A DNA stretch of 64,000 bases from Cryobacterium sp. M96 (GTDB lineage Bacteria; Actinomycetota; Actinomycetes; Actinomycetales; Microbacteriaceae), in assembly GCF_002929845.1 (NCBI RefSeq), contig NZ_PJJS01000044.1, forward strand, positions 1-64,000, given 5' to 3'. The translations under genes and the position numbers were made by a program. This document shows, one piece after another, positions 12,432 to 21,378 of this stretch (positions are counted from its first letter, which is position 1; every line of letters begins with the position of its first letter). A model generated the notes under the pieces. That model saw only the letters and a program-made list of their open reading frames with translations. It was not told the DNA's origin and ran no database searches.

Positions 12432-13699
12432 GCGCTGAGCAGTGAGGGGCGGCGGTCGCCGGCACCGGGGCGCACCAGCGACCGGTACACGGTCACGAGG
12501 CCTTCTGCCGACCGCGGCCAGTCCAGGTGCTCGGCCCGCTCGCGCGCGGCGAGCGACAGACGCCGGGCGAACGCGGGGTTCGAGAGAATCTGCGTGAGCG
12601 CGCCGGCCCAGACCTTCGGATCGCGCGAGTCCAGCACCACGCCGGTGTCGCCGTCGAGCACCGCCTCGCGCAGTCCGCCGGCCGCCGCGGCGACGACGGG
12701 AACACCGCTCGCGGCCGCTTCCAGCGCCACGAGCCCATACGTTTCAGAGTGCGAGGGTACGAGCACGACCCGGGCGCCGCTCAGCAGCAGGGCCAGGTCC
12801 ACGCGGGACTGCGGACCCACGAAACGCACGTTGCGTTCGATTCCGTGCCGGGCCGCGAGGGACCGAAGCTCGTCGATATAGCCGTCGTAGTCGGCTGACG
12901 CGTCGCCGGCGATCACGAGTTCGGGCCGGATCGGCTCCGGCACGGCCGCGATCGCCTCGATCGCGAGGTCGAGGCCCTTCAGCGGCTGCAGGCGCCCCGC
13001 GACGATCGCGTACCCGCGGATGTCGATCGGTCCAGAAAGTTCGGCAGCCCCAACCGCGGCGGCACCGACACTCCGGATGTCCGTGGGCCGGAACAGAATC
13101 CCGTCCACCCCCGGCAGCACGATCGAGATGCGCTCGGGCGCACCGCCGAGCCGCTGCACGATGGTGTCGGCCTCGGACTCGCTGATTGCGACCAGGGCAT
13201 CCGACTCCTGCGCCAGCCAGGCCTCGCCAGCCATGCGCCCGGGGGACTCGGGGCGTTCGCCGGCCGACAACGGCGTCGACGCGTCGGCCGCGATGCTGTG
13301 GAAGCTCTGCACGTGCGGGATGCCCCGGCGGCGCGCGAGCGGGAGCGCCGCCATACCCGAGAACCAATGGTGCGAGTGGATGACGTCGTAGGGTCCCAGC
13401 GCATCCATCTGCACGCGGAACGCCTCGATGAACTCCTCGTGGTCGCCCTTCGGCACGGGACGGGCCGGTCCGGCCTCGAGAAAGCGGAGCGTCACCCCGG
13501 GGCTCAACTGCATCGTCTTCGACACGGGGGAGGAGCGACGGGTGAGGATATCGACGTGGTGGCCGGCGGAGGCTAGAGCCTCCGCCTGGTGCCGCACGAC
13601 CACGTTCATGCCCCCGGCGTCGCCCGAGCCCGGCTCAGCTCCCGGGGACGTGTGCAGGCAAACGAGCGCGATTCGGAGGGGCGTAAATGGCTGAGGCAC
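12428..13699 (-). CDS. mshA: D-inositol-3-phosphate glycosyltransferase, MshA-like
   Basis: A 423-aa GT-B (GT4) glycosyltransferase. The N-terminal loop PGSGDAGGMNVVVRHQAEAL is the MshA signature; HSHHWFSG and the C-terminal PSHSETYGLVALEAAASGVPVVAA (nucleotide-sugar site) follow family order. MshA transfers GlcNAc from UDP-GlcNAc to inositol-3-phosphate, the first step of mycothiol synthesis. It is the first gene of a two-gene operon with the deacetylase. Length is typical. Confidence 0.88.
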   Translation of the reverse strand: MPQPFTPLRIALVCLHTSPGAEPGSGDAGGMNVVVRHQAEALASAGHHVDILTRRSSPVSKTMQLSPGVTLRFLEAGPARPVPKGDHEEFIEAFRVQMDALGPYDVIHSHHWFSGMAALPLARRRGIPHVQSFHSIAADASTPLSAGERPESPGRMAGEAWLAQESDALVAISESEADTIVQRLGGAPERISIVLPGVDGILFRPTDIRSVGAAAVGAAELSGPIDIRGYAIVAGRLQPLKGLDLAIEAIAAVPEPIRPELVIAGDASADYDGYIDELRSLAARHGIERNVRFVGPQSRVDLALLLSGARVVLVPSHSETYGLVALEAAASGVPVVAAAAGGLREAVLDGDTGVVLDSRDPKVWAGALTQILSNPAFARRLSLAARERAEHLDWPRSAEGLVTVYRSLVRPGAGDRRPSLLSA

Positions 13700-13906
13700 C
13701 TCAAAATCTTAACGCAAGAGCCTGTGACTCACCCGGTTCCACAGATCAGAGACCGATGACGGACCGATGACAGGCCGATGACAGGCCGAGACACGCCGGA
13801 TTCACGCGGCAGACCTGCGGTTTTCGGCGATCCGTGCCGCAACATGCCCGATCCGATCGCTACAGTGGGGACAGTGACAGGTGTAAGACGGATCGAGGGC
13901 ATCTCA

Positions 13907-14794
13907 GTGGCGCGCAAGCAGGATGACCGGACACGACTTTCCGGTTTAGACGAGGTACCGGTCGGTGCGACCGGTCGACCCAAGCGCGACTTCGATGAAC
14001 CCGCGGTTCTGCCCAGTCATGGCCCGGCGCGCATCATTTCGCTGTGCAACCAGAAGGGCGGCGTCGGCAAGACGACGACCACCATCAACCTGGGTGCCGC
14101 CCTCGCCGGCTACGGCCGCCGCGTGCTGGCCATCGACTTCGACCCGCAAGGCGCCCTCTCCGCCGGTCTCGGTGTGCCCACCCACGACGTCACCACCATC
14201 TACGACCTGCTGCTGAGCGGCTCGGTCAGCCCGCACGACGCCATCCAGAAGACGTCGGTGCACAACCTCGACATCATCCCGGCCAACATCGACCTGTCCG
14301 CCGCGGAGGTGCACCTTGTCAACGAGGTCGCCCGCGAGCAGATCCTGGCCCGCGTGCTGCGCAAGATCTCCGGCGACTACGACGTCATCCTGATCGACTG
14401 CCAGCCGTCGCTGGGTATCCTCACCGTCAACGCGCTCACGGCCAGCCACGGCGTGCTCATTCCGCTCGAGTGCGAGTTTTTCGCCCTCCGCGGTGTGGCG
14501 CTCCTGATCGAGACCATCGACAAGGTGCGTGACCGGCTCAACCCGGCCATCGAACTCGACGGCATCCTGGCGACCATGTTCGACTCCCGCACCCTGCACT
14601 CCCGCGAGGTGCTCGAGAGGGTCGTCGACGCGTTCGGCGACAGTGTGCTCGAGACGGTCATCGGCCGCACGGTCAAGTTCCCCGACGCGAGCGTCGCCGG
14701 CGTCCCGATCACCGAATTCGCACCCGAGCACGCGGCCGCCAAGGCCTACAAGCAGGCGGCGCGGGAACTGATCCAGCGTGGCGCCGTCGCCTGA
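13907..14794 (+). CDS. parA: ParA/Soj family ATPase
   Basis: About 295 aa from GTG 13907, chosen because GAGGG sits 7 bases upstream and the protein then starts MARKQDDRTRLSGL; a longer frame reaches 13778 but lacks support. Deviant Walker A is CNQKGGVGKTTTTINLG; the switch region is DFDPQGALS and Walker B lies in YDVILIDCQPS. No parB follows; instead scpA overlaps the 3' end, so this is the ScpAB-linked ParA found in many actinobacteria rather than the origin-proximal copy. TACAGT at 13861-13866 is a possible -10 box. Confidence 0.9.
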   Translation: MARKQDDRTRLSGLDEVPVGATGRPKRDFDEPAVLPSHGPARIISLCNQKGGVGKTTTTINLGAALAGYGRRVLAIDFDPQGALSAGLGVPTHDVTTIYDLLLSGSVSPHDAIQKTSVHNLDIIPANIDLSAAEVHLVNEVAREQILARVLRKISGDYDVILIDCQPSLGILTVNALTASHGVLIPLECEFFALRGVALLIETIDKVRDRLNPAIELDGILATMFDSRTLHSREVLERVVDAFGDSVLETVIGRTVKFPDASVAGVPITEFAPEHAAAKAYKQAARELIQRGAVA

Positions 14795-15587
14795 CGCAGA
14801 CGCACCGAAGTCGTTTTCGGTGGCCCTCGGCAACTTCGAGGGTCCGTTCGATCTGCTCCTGTCCCTGATCGGCAAGCACGAACTCGACATCACCGAGATC
14901 TCCCTGAGCCGGGTCACCGACGAGTTCATCGCCTACCTGCGCGGCCTCGACCAGGACGAAGAGCTCGACCAGGCCACCGAATTCCTGGTGGTCGCGGCCA
15001 CCCTGCTCGACCTCAAGGTCGTCGGGCTGCTGCCGCAGGGTGAGCTTGTTGACGCCGAAGACGTGGCTCTGCTTGAGGCCCGCGACCTGCTGTTCGCCCG
15101 GCTACTGCAGTACCGGGCCTTCAAGAGCGCGAGCGCCTGGTTCCAGGGCCGGCTCGACGCCGAGTCCACCCGGCACGTGCGGGCGGTGCGGCTGGAGGAG
15201 AAATTCCGCCGCCAGACTCCCGAGCTGGTCTGGACTCTCTCCCTCGGCGACTTCGCCGCCCTGGCCTCCCTTGCACTCACCCCGCGGGTTCTGCCCGGCG
15301 TGGGGCTCGACCACCTGCACGCGCCGCTGGTCAGCATCCGTGAACAGGCGGCCTACGTGGTACGGATGCTGCGCGCCGCCGACACGCTCACGTTCCGCGA
15401 GCTGATCGTGAGCGCCGAGGTGAAGGGCGTCGTGATCGCCCGTTTCCTGGCCGTGCTCGAGCTGTACCGCCTCGACGCCATCTCTTTCGACCAGCTCGTG
15501 CCGCTCGGCGACCTCAGCCTGCACTGGAGTGCCGAGACCTGGACCGATGACACCCTCGCCAACCTCGGAGCCGACTATGAGCATTGA
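14778..15587 (+). CDS. scpA: Segregation and condensation protein A
   Basis: A 269-aa kleisin. The N-terminal segment NFEGPFDLLLSLIGKHELDI is the ScpA hallmark, followed by an acidic helix-rich centre and a C-terminal winged helix ending near residue 260. It bridges SMC heads together with ScpB. The GTG start lies inside the last 17 bases of parA, and its own stop overlaps scpB, giving a tightly coupled operon. Confidence 0.94.
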   Translation: MAPSPDADAPKSFSVALGNFEGPFDLLLSLIGKHELDITEISLSRVTDEFIAYLRGLDQDEELDQATEFLVVAATLLDLKVVGLLPQGELVDAEDVALLEARDLLFARLLQYRAFKSASAWFQGRLDAESTRHVRAVRLEEKFRRQTPELVWTLSLGDFAALASLALTPRVLPGVGLDHLHAPLVSIREQAAYVVRMLRAADTLTFRELIVSAEVKGVVIARFLAVLELYRLDAISFDQLVPLGDLSLHWSAETWTDDTLANLGADYEH

Positions 15588-15648
15588 CACGACTATGAGC
15601 AGTGACACGGCTATGAGCATTGACACGACTATGAGCAGTGACACCGCC
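15577..15648. repeat. 36-bp tandem duplication at the scpB start
   Basis: Two near-identical 36-bp units, in frame, each encoding MSIDTTMSSDTA, so several alternative ATG codons are available for scpB translation. Consistent with replication slippage. Confidence 0.75.
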
Positions 15649-16254
15649 CCCGCAGCAGAGAACGCAGAGAACACAGAAAACACAGAGGGCACGGATGCCC
15701 CGCGCCCCCCGCTCGAGCGCACCCTCGAGGCCATCCTGATGGTCGCCGACGAACCGCAGGGGCTGCTGCAGCTCGCCGCGGCCGTCGACGCCACGCTGGG
15801 CGAGGTGCGCGCATCCGTCGCCCGGCTCGTGGCCGACTTCGACGGCCTCGCCGGCACCGTGCGCCGCGGCTTCGAGCTGCGCGAGGTGGCCGGCGGCTGG
15901 CGCATCTACGTGCGGCCCGAGCACGATGTGACCGTGGCCGACTTCGTGGTCACCCAGAACCCGAGCCGGCTTTCGCAGGCGGCCCTGGAGACCCTCGCCG
16001 TGATCGCCTACAAGCAACCGATCAGCCGCGGGGCTGTAGCCTCGATTCGTGCCGTTAATGTGGATTCGGTCGTGCGCACACTGCTCGGCCGCGGTCTGAT
16101 CACCGAAGCGTTCACCGACAGTGAGACCGGTGCGATCAATTACGGCACCACAGACCTTCTGCTAGCCCAGCTCGGAATCAACTCGCTCGACGAGTTGCCA
16201 TACCTATCGCCGTTGCTCAATGACGGCGCGAACGGATTTGAGGAATTGCCATGA
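15577..16254 (+). CDS. scpB: Segregation and condensation protein B
   Basis: 225 aa from ATG 15577, which overlaps the scpA stop. Two winged-helix domains follow a disordered N-terminus: PLERTLEAILMVADEP opens the first, and LSQAALETLAVIAYKQPISR marks the second and is diagnostic. The first 24 codons arise from a 36-bp tandem duplication encoding MSIDTTMSSDTA twice. It partners ScpA in the SMC complex. Overlaps rluB by 4 bases. Confidence 0.94.
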   Translation: MSIDTTMSSDTAMSIDTTMSSDTAPAAENAENTENTEGTDAPRPPLERTLEAILMVADEPQGLLQLAAAVDATLGEVRASVARLVADFDGLAGTVRRGFELREVAGGWRIYVRPEHDVTVADFVVTQNPSRLSQAALETLAVIAYKQPISRGAVASIRAVNVDSVVRTLLGRGLITEAFTDSETGAINYGTTDLLLAQLGINSLDELPYLSPLLNDGANGFEELP

Positions 16255-17048
16255 CAACCGACAACCAGGGGATTCAGGGGACACCCACCAATCTCGAGGC
16301 CGCCGCCGACGGCGTGCGCCTGCAGAAGGTCATGGCCTCCGCGGGCGTCGCGTCCCGACGGGTCTCCGAGGAGATGATCGCCGCCGGCCGCGTGCGCGTG
16401 AACGGCAAGGTCGTCACCGAACTGGGCCGCCGGATCCACCCCGACTCCGACCTGATCATGGTCGACAACGTCGCCGTGCAGCTGGACACCAGCCGCCGCT
16501 ACGTGATGCTGAACAAGCCCGTCGGCGTCGTCTCGTCGATGCAGGACGAGAGTGGACGCCCCGACCTGCGCGAGTTCACCGACCAGTTCGAGGAGCGCCT
16601 GTTCAACGTGGGCCGCCTCGACGCGATGACGAGCGGCCTGCTGATCCTGACCAACGACGGCGATCTCGCGCACGTGCTCGCGCATCCGTCGTTCGGGGTC
16701 TTGAAGACCTACATCGCCAAGGTCGAGGGCCGCGTGTCGGCGCAGACCATCCAGCTGCTGCAGAGCGGCATCGAACTCGACGACGGGCCCATCTCCGCCG
16801 ACAAGGCGCGCATTCTGACCAGCCCTCCCGGCGACGGCTTCAGCCTGGTCGAGCTCACCCTGCACTCCGGCCGCAACCGCATCGTGCGCCGCATGATGGA
16901 GTCCGTCGGCCACCCCGTCGTCGACCTCGTGCGCCGCCAGTTCGGCCCGCTGCACCTCGGCACGCTGCGCGTGGGCGCCGTGCGCGACCTGACCAAGGTC
17001 GAACTCGGGCAGCTGCTCACCGTGTCGCGGGCCGAAACCAAGATCTAG
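16251..17048 (+). CDS. rluB: rRNA pseudouridine synthase, RluB family
   Basis: 265 aa. An N-terminal S4 domain (RLQKVMASAGVASRR) precedes the RsuA/RluB catalytic domain with NVGRLDAMTSGLLILTNDG, whose Asp is the catalytic residue, and GRNRIVRRMMESVGHPV. It isomerises a specific uridine of 23S rRNA. Linkage to scpAB is conserved across Gram-positives. Coupled to scpB by a 4-base overlap. RluB versus RsuA specificity is inferred from context. Confidence 0.9.
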   Translation: MTTDNQGIQGTPTNLEAAADGVRLQKVMASAGVASRRVSEEMIAAGRVRVNGKVVTELGRRIHPDSDLIMVDNVAVQLDTSRRYVMLNKPVGVVSSMQDESGRPDLREFTDQFEERLFNVGRLDAMTSGLLILTNDGDLAHVLAHPSFGVLKTYIAKVEGRVSAQTIQLLQSGIELDDGPISADKARILTSPPGDGFSLVELTLHSGRNRIVRRMMESVGHPVVDLVRRQFGPLHLGTLRVGAVRDLTKVELGQLLTVSRAETKI

Positions 17049-17067
17049 GCCCAGGTCAGGAGTTCCA

Positions 17068-18150
17068 GTGGTTGAATCTCGCCTGATCGGGCCCGTGCGC
17101 GTCGTGGGCACCGGCCTGCTCGGCACCAGCATCGGCCTGGGCCTCCGCGCGCGCGGCATCGACGTCATCCTCGCCGACGCGTCGCCGACCAACCTCAGCA
17201 TCGCCGTCGACTACGGCGCCGGCCGCGCCGCCACTTTCGGCGACCTGCCGCAGCTGATCGTGGTGTGCGTGCCGCCCGACGTGACGGCCGAGATCGTCGC
17301 GCGCGAGCTGGCCGCCCACCCGCAGGCGATCGTGACGGATGTCGCGAGCGTCAAGCTCGCCCCGCTGCAGGAGCTGCGCGCACTGGGGGCCGACGTGTCC
17401 CGCTACATCGGCGGTCACCCGATGGCCGGCCGCGAACGCGGGGGACCCCTCGCCGGCCGCGCCGACCTCTTCGTCGGCCGCCCGTGGGTGGTGGCCGCGC
17501 ACGACGCGATCAGCTACCAGCAGGCCACCGCGATCGACGACCTGATCCTCGACCTCGGCGCGATCCTGGTCGAGATGAGCCCCGAGGAGCACGACAGTGC
17601 GGTGGCGCTCATTTCCCATGTGCCGCAGGTCGTCTCCACGATCATGGCGCGCCGGTTGACGGATGCCACCGGCTCGGCCCTGAACCTCGCCGGCCAGGGT
17701 CTGCGCGACGTGACCCGCGTCGCGGCCAGCGACCCCGAGCTGTGGGTGCAGATCCTCGGCGCGAACGCCGAACCCGTGCGGGACATCCTGCTTGCCTACC
17801 GCGACGACCTCGACCGCTTCATCGACGCCTTGGAAGCCCCCGCCGCACCGGGCGCGCGCCGCAAGGTGGCCGAGGAACTCGCCGGCGGCAACGCCGGGGT
17901 GGCCCGCCTGCCCGGCAAGCACGGCCAGGACCGCCGCTTCGTGTCGCTCAGCGTGATGGTCGACGACACCCCCGGGCAGCTTGCCCGACTCCTCAACGAG
18001 GTCGGCGAGGTCGGGGTCAACCTCGAAGACCTCCGCCTCGAGCACTCACCGGGCGCCCAACTGGGCCTGGCCGAAATTTCTGTACTCCCTGAGGCCGTTG
18101 GTCGCCTCACCGAAGAGCTGGCCGCCCGCGGCTGGCGGATTGCTGGTTAA
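17068..18150 (+). CDS. tyrA: Prephenate dehydrogenase
   Basis: 360 aa. The Rossmann NAD-binding loop is [15 protein letters not shown] at the N-terminus; the substrate region [13 protein letters not shown] is typical of TyrA; a C-terminal ACT-like domain begins [21 protein letters not shown] and may give tyrosine feedback control. It converts prephenate to 4-hydroxyphenylpyruvate. The GTG start is 19 bases after rluB, and the stop is 2 bases before cmk. Confidence 0.92.
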   Translation: MVESRLIGPVRVVGTGLLGTSIGLGLRARGIDVILADASPTNLSIAVDYGAGRAATFGDLPQLIVVCVPPDVTAEIVARELAAHPQAIVTDVASVKLAPLQELRALGADVSRYIGGHPMAGRERGGPLAGRADLFVGRPWVVAAHDAISYQQATAIDDLILDLGAILVEMSPEEHDSAVALISHVPQVVSTIMARRLTDATGSALNLAGQGLRDVTRVAASDPELWVQILGANAEPVRDILLAYRDDLDRFIDALEAPAAPGARRKVAEELAGGNAGVARLPGKHGQDRRFVSLSVMVDDTPGQLARLLNEVGEVGVNLEDLRLEHSPGAQLGLAEISVLPEAVGRLTEELAARGWRIAG

Positions 18151-18152
18151 TC

Positions 18153-18839
18153 ATGGGTCGTCACTCAAGCCCCCACATCGTCGCGATCGACGGACCGGCC
18201 GGCAGCGGCAAGTCCAGCGTCAGCCGCGCCGCCGCCAGGCGCATCGGCTTCGACTACCTCGACACGGGCGCCGCGTACCGGGCCTTCGCCTGGTTCGTCA
18301 GCGACCGGGGCATCGACCCGGAGCACACCGACGCCGTCGTGGCCGCCCTGGGCGACTTCGACTACTCCATCGGCATCGCCCCCGACGAGCACGTCGTTCG
18401 GGTCGGCCGGGCGGATGTCACCGACGCGATCCGCGACCCCGCCGTCTCCGCCATCGTCAGCTCCGTGGCCCGCATCCCGGAGGTGCGCACGCACCTGACG
18501 GAGCTGTTTCGCGCCATCGCGGCAAGCTCCAAGCGCACCGGAATCGTGATCGAGGGCCGGGACATCACCACCGTGGTCGCTCCCACCGCCGAGATCCGCA
18601 TACTGCTCACGGCTTCCGAGGAGGCTAGAATGGCTAGGCGCTCTGCGGAAATATCGACCCAATCGGCTGAAACCGTGGCGGAGCAGCTGCGATCGAGGGA
18701 TCGCGCTGACTCACAGGTTGTCGAATTCATGAGCGCCGCAGACGGTGTGACCACCGTCGACTCCACCCATCTCGACTTCGAACAGACCATTGACGCGGTC
18801 CTCGACGTCATCAATACCTACCGCGAGGCCATCGCATGA
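18153..18839 (+). CDS. cmk: Cytidylate kinase
   Basis: 228 aa. P-loop [14 protein letters not shown], the NMP-binding YLDTGAAYR motif and GRDITTVV are all present in family order. It phosphorylates CMP and dCMP. It overlaps der by 4 bases (ATGA), as in most actinobacteria. Confidence 0.95.
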   Translation: MGRHSSPHIVAIDGPAGSGKSSVSRAAARRIGFDYLDTGAAYRAFAWFVSDRGIDPEHTDAVVAALGDFDYSIGIAPDEHVVRVGRADVTDAIRDPAVSAIVSSVARIPEVRTHLTELFRAIAASSKRTGIVIEGRDITTVVAPTAEIRILLTASEEARMARRSAEISTQSAETVAEQLRSRDRADSQVVEFMSAADGVTTVDSTHLDFEQTIDAVLDVINTYREAIA

Positions 18840-20353
18840 CCAACAACAACGACTTCGACGACACGATCCCCGACCCTGACACCGAACTGGTGACGCGACT
18901 GGACGATCTCGACGACGACCTGGTGACGCAGCGCGCCGCCGCCCTCCGCACCGGATTGAACGAGTACGACCTCGCGGACGAGGACTTCGACGTTCTTGAC
19001 ACGGTGACGGAAGACCCCGACGCCATCCAGTACCTGCCGGCCCTGCCGGTCATCGCCATCGTCGGCCGCCCGAACGTGGGCAAGTCCGCGCTCGTGAACC
19101 GCATCCTCGGCCGCCGCGAGGCCGTCGTGGAGGACACCCCCGGCGTGACCCGCGACCGCGTGACGTATAAGGGTGAATGGCACGAACGCCGCTTCAGTCT
19201 CGTCGACACCGGCGGCTGGGAGCCCGACGCCAAGGGCATCGACGCATCCGTCGCCGCCCAGGCCGAACTGGCCATCGAACTCTGCGACGTCGTCATGTTC
19301 GTCGTCGACGCCAACGTGGGACCGACCTCCACCGACGAGGCCGTCGTGCGCCTGCTGCGCAAGGCCGGCAAGCCCGTCTTCCTCGTCGCCAACAAGGTCG
19401 ACGACATCCGCCAGGAGCCGGAGGCCGCGAGCCTCTGGGCGCTCGGCCTCGGCCAGCCCTGGCCCGTCTCGGCCCTGCACGGCCGCGGCGTCGCCGACCT
19501 GCTCGACGCGATCCTCGAGGAACTCCCCGAGATCTCCGCCGTCGCCAAACAGGAAGTCGGCGGACCACGCCGCGTCGCGATCCTCGGCCGACCGAACGTG
19601 GGCAAGTCGAGTCTTCTGAACAAGGTCGTCGGCGAGGAGCGCGTTGTCGTCAACGAACTCGCCGGAACCACGCGCGACCCCGTCGACGAGCAGGTCGAGC
19701 TCGGCGGCAGGGTGTGGCGCTTTGTCGACACGGCCGGCATCCGTCGTCGCGTGCACCTCTCGCAGGGCGCCGACTTCTACGCCTCACTGCGCACCAGCGC
19801 CGCACTGGAAAAGGCCGAGGTGGCCGTGGTCCTGATCGACGTGACCGAGGTGATCAGCGAGCAGGACGTGCGCGTGATCGACCTGGTGCTCGAATCCGGT
19901 CGCGCCCTCGTGCTGGCATTCAACAAGTGGGACCAGATCGACGACGACCGTCGCCGCTACCTCGAACGTGAGATCGAGCAGGACCTGGCGCACGTCTCCT
20001 GGGCTCCGCGGGTTAACATCTCGGCCAAGACCGGCCGCCACATGGAGAAGCTCGTTCCGGCCCTCGAGACCGCTCTCGAAGCCTGGGACACCCGCATCGC
20101 CACCGGCAAGTTCAACGCGTTCCTCGCCGAGCTGGCCGCGTCGCACCCGCACCCCGTGCGCAGCGGCAAGCAGCCCCGCATCCTGTTCGGCACCCAGGCC
20201 TCCAGCCGCCCGCCGACCTTCGTTATCTTCACCACCGGGTTCCTCGACCCGGGCTACCGTCGCTACATCCAGCGTCGCCTGCGCGAGGTTTACGGCTTCG
20301 AGGGAAGCCCGATCAACATCAGCATGCGCGTGCGCGAGAAGCGCAAGCGCTAG
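18836..20353 (+). CDS. der: Ribosome biogenesis GTPase Der (EngA)
   Basis: 505 aa with two tandem G domains: [12 protein letters not shown] with DTPGVTRDR and NKVDD, then [12 protein letters not shown] with GTTRDPVDE and NKWDQ. A C-terminal KH-like domain ends [16 protein letters not shown]. Der supports 50S subunit assembly. An acidic N-terminal extension of about 70 residues precedes the first G domain, usual in actinobacteria. It is the last gene of the parA-der operon and is followed at once by a strong terminator. Confidence 0.96.
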   Translation: MTNNNDFDDTIPDPDTELVTRLDDLDDDLVTQRAAALRTGLNEYDLADEDFDVLDTVTEDPDAIQYLPALPVIAIVGRPNVGKSALVNRILGRREAVVEDTPGVTRDRVTYKGEWHERRFSLVDTGGWEPDAKGIDASVAAQAELAIELCDVVMFVVDANVGPTSTDEAVVRLLRKAGKPVFLVANKVDDIRQEPEAASLWALGLGQPWPVSALHGRGVADLLDAILEELPEISAVAKQEVGGPRRVAILGRPNVGKSSLLNKVVGEERVVVNELAGTTRDPVDEQVELGGRVWRFVDTAGIRRRVHLSQGADFYASLRTSAALEKAEVAVVLIDVTEVISEQDVRVIDLVLESGRALVLAFNKWDQIDDDRRRYLEREIEQDLAHVSWAPRVNISAKTGRHMEKLVPALETALEAWDTRIATGKFNAFLAELAASHPHPVRSGKQPRILFGTQASSRPPTFVIFTTGFLDPGYRRYIQRRLREVYGFEGSPINISMRVREKRKR

Positions 20354-20369
20354 CCGCTCAGCGCGTCAC

Positions 20370-20414
20370 AAGGCCCCGATCGGGAGATGTCTCATCTCCC
20401 GGTCGGGGCCTTTT
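20370..20414 (+). terminator. Rho-independent terminator after der
   Basis: A roughly 20-bp stem made of AGGCCCCGATCGGGAGATG and its complement with a 3-base loop (one mismatch), followed by TTTT. It ends the parA-der operon 17 bases after the der stop and overlaps the 3' end of the broken GNAT gene on the other strand. Confidence 0.9.
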
Positions 20415-20892
20415 CGGTCGTCTGAACCACCAGCTCCATCACGACCCGGCCTTTCCGCACCCGCGCCACGGGCCTGGGCGACAGCCGCTCACAGCCGCGC
20501 CGCCGCAACTCCGCGCCGCCGATTCCGACCCGCACCACGAAGCACGTGACCGGCCACACGGATGCGTCGTCAGGCTTCTGCCGTCTGCCCACGGTGACCA
20601 CCTTCGCCCTTTGCAGCCGCGAATACGCCGGCTTCGGCTCGACCGCGCACCAACCGACCGGCTCTCCGTCAAGAAACGCGATGACGCCCGGCCCGGGCGC
20701 GCTGGCCTGCACCTGCTCCCGCAACATCCCGGCGCACGCTTGCGCTGTGGCGTTCTGGAACTCCCGGTTCGGTAGCTTGAAGTACTGGCACCAGCATCGT
20801 GCCGGGTCGCCGCGGGTGGCGAACACCTGGCTCACGTCTTCCCGCAGCACGGATGCGGCGGCTTCGACCTTGGTCTCGCTGTCTGCTGGCAT
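20392..20892 (-). pseudogene. GNAT acetyltransferase, internally deleted
   Basis: The 166-aa frame begins like a GNAT protein: CWCQYFKLPNREFQN, then VIAFLDGEPVGWCAVEPKPAY and CFVVRVG. The acetyl-CoA-binding R-x-x-G-x-A segment and the following helices are missing. After VRVG it jumps to RPVARVRKGRVVMELVV, which resembles the extreme C-terminus of such proteins, and it then reads into the der terminator. An internal deletion is the simplest reading; a rearranged functional remnant cannot be excluded. Confidence 0.6.
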
Positions 20893-21067
20893 TCACTCAC
20901 GCTCCGCCCGCGCCGTCGCTGTGCCACTGCATCGGTCACCCGTGCTCGGTTCAGCACCGCGACTTTCCCTCCGCGGCCGCAGACGGTGCGCGAGTGGTTC
21001 CCAGACGCGGTAAGATATTCAAGTTGTCTCCCGCTGATTCTGTTCGTTGGAATCGTCGCAGGAGCGG

Positions 21068-21147
<80 letters not shown>

Positions 21148-21192
21148 GGCCGTTCGCGAAACTCTTCACGAAACGGTCTGGTCGAGACAAAA

Positions 21193-21228
21193 AGAAATCG
21201 CTCCTGAGGATTCTCAGGAGCGATTTCT
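21193..21228 (+). terminator. Terminator-like perfect 16-bp hairpin downstream of tRNA-Pro
   Basis: The arms 21193-21208 and 21213-21228 are perfectly complementary with loop GATT. An A-run precedes and T-rich bases follow, so it could stop transcription in both directions. The surrounding ~60 bases recur at 51553-51615. Confidence 0.75.
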
Positions 21229-21378
21229 GGTTTAAGCGGTGTTTGCGAGTGGTTACGTCGGCGAATTGTCGCCGGGGACCGCGTCGCACGTGGATTTTTG
21301 TGTTTTGGGGCGCGTCGGATTGTTCGGAATGCGGGGAGGCTTGCCCTCTCGGGCGGTATCGGCGGCCTAAGGGGCCGT

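Noticed and set aside
14046-14532. Plus-strand Arg-rich frame inside parA
   Set aside because: A frame-shifted shadow; the ParA frame has all Walker motifs.
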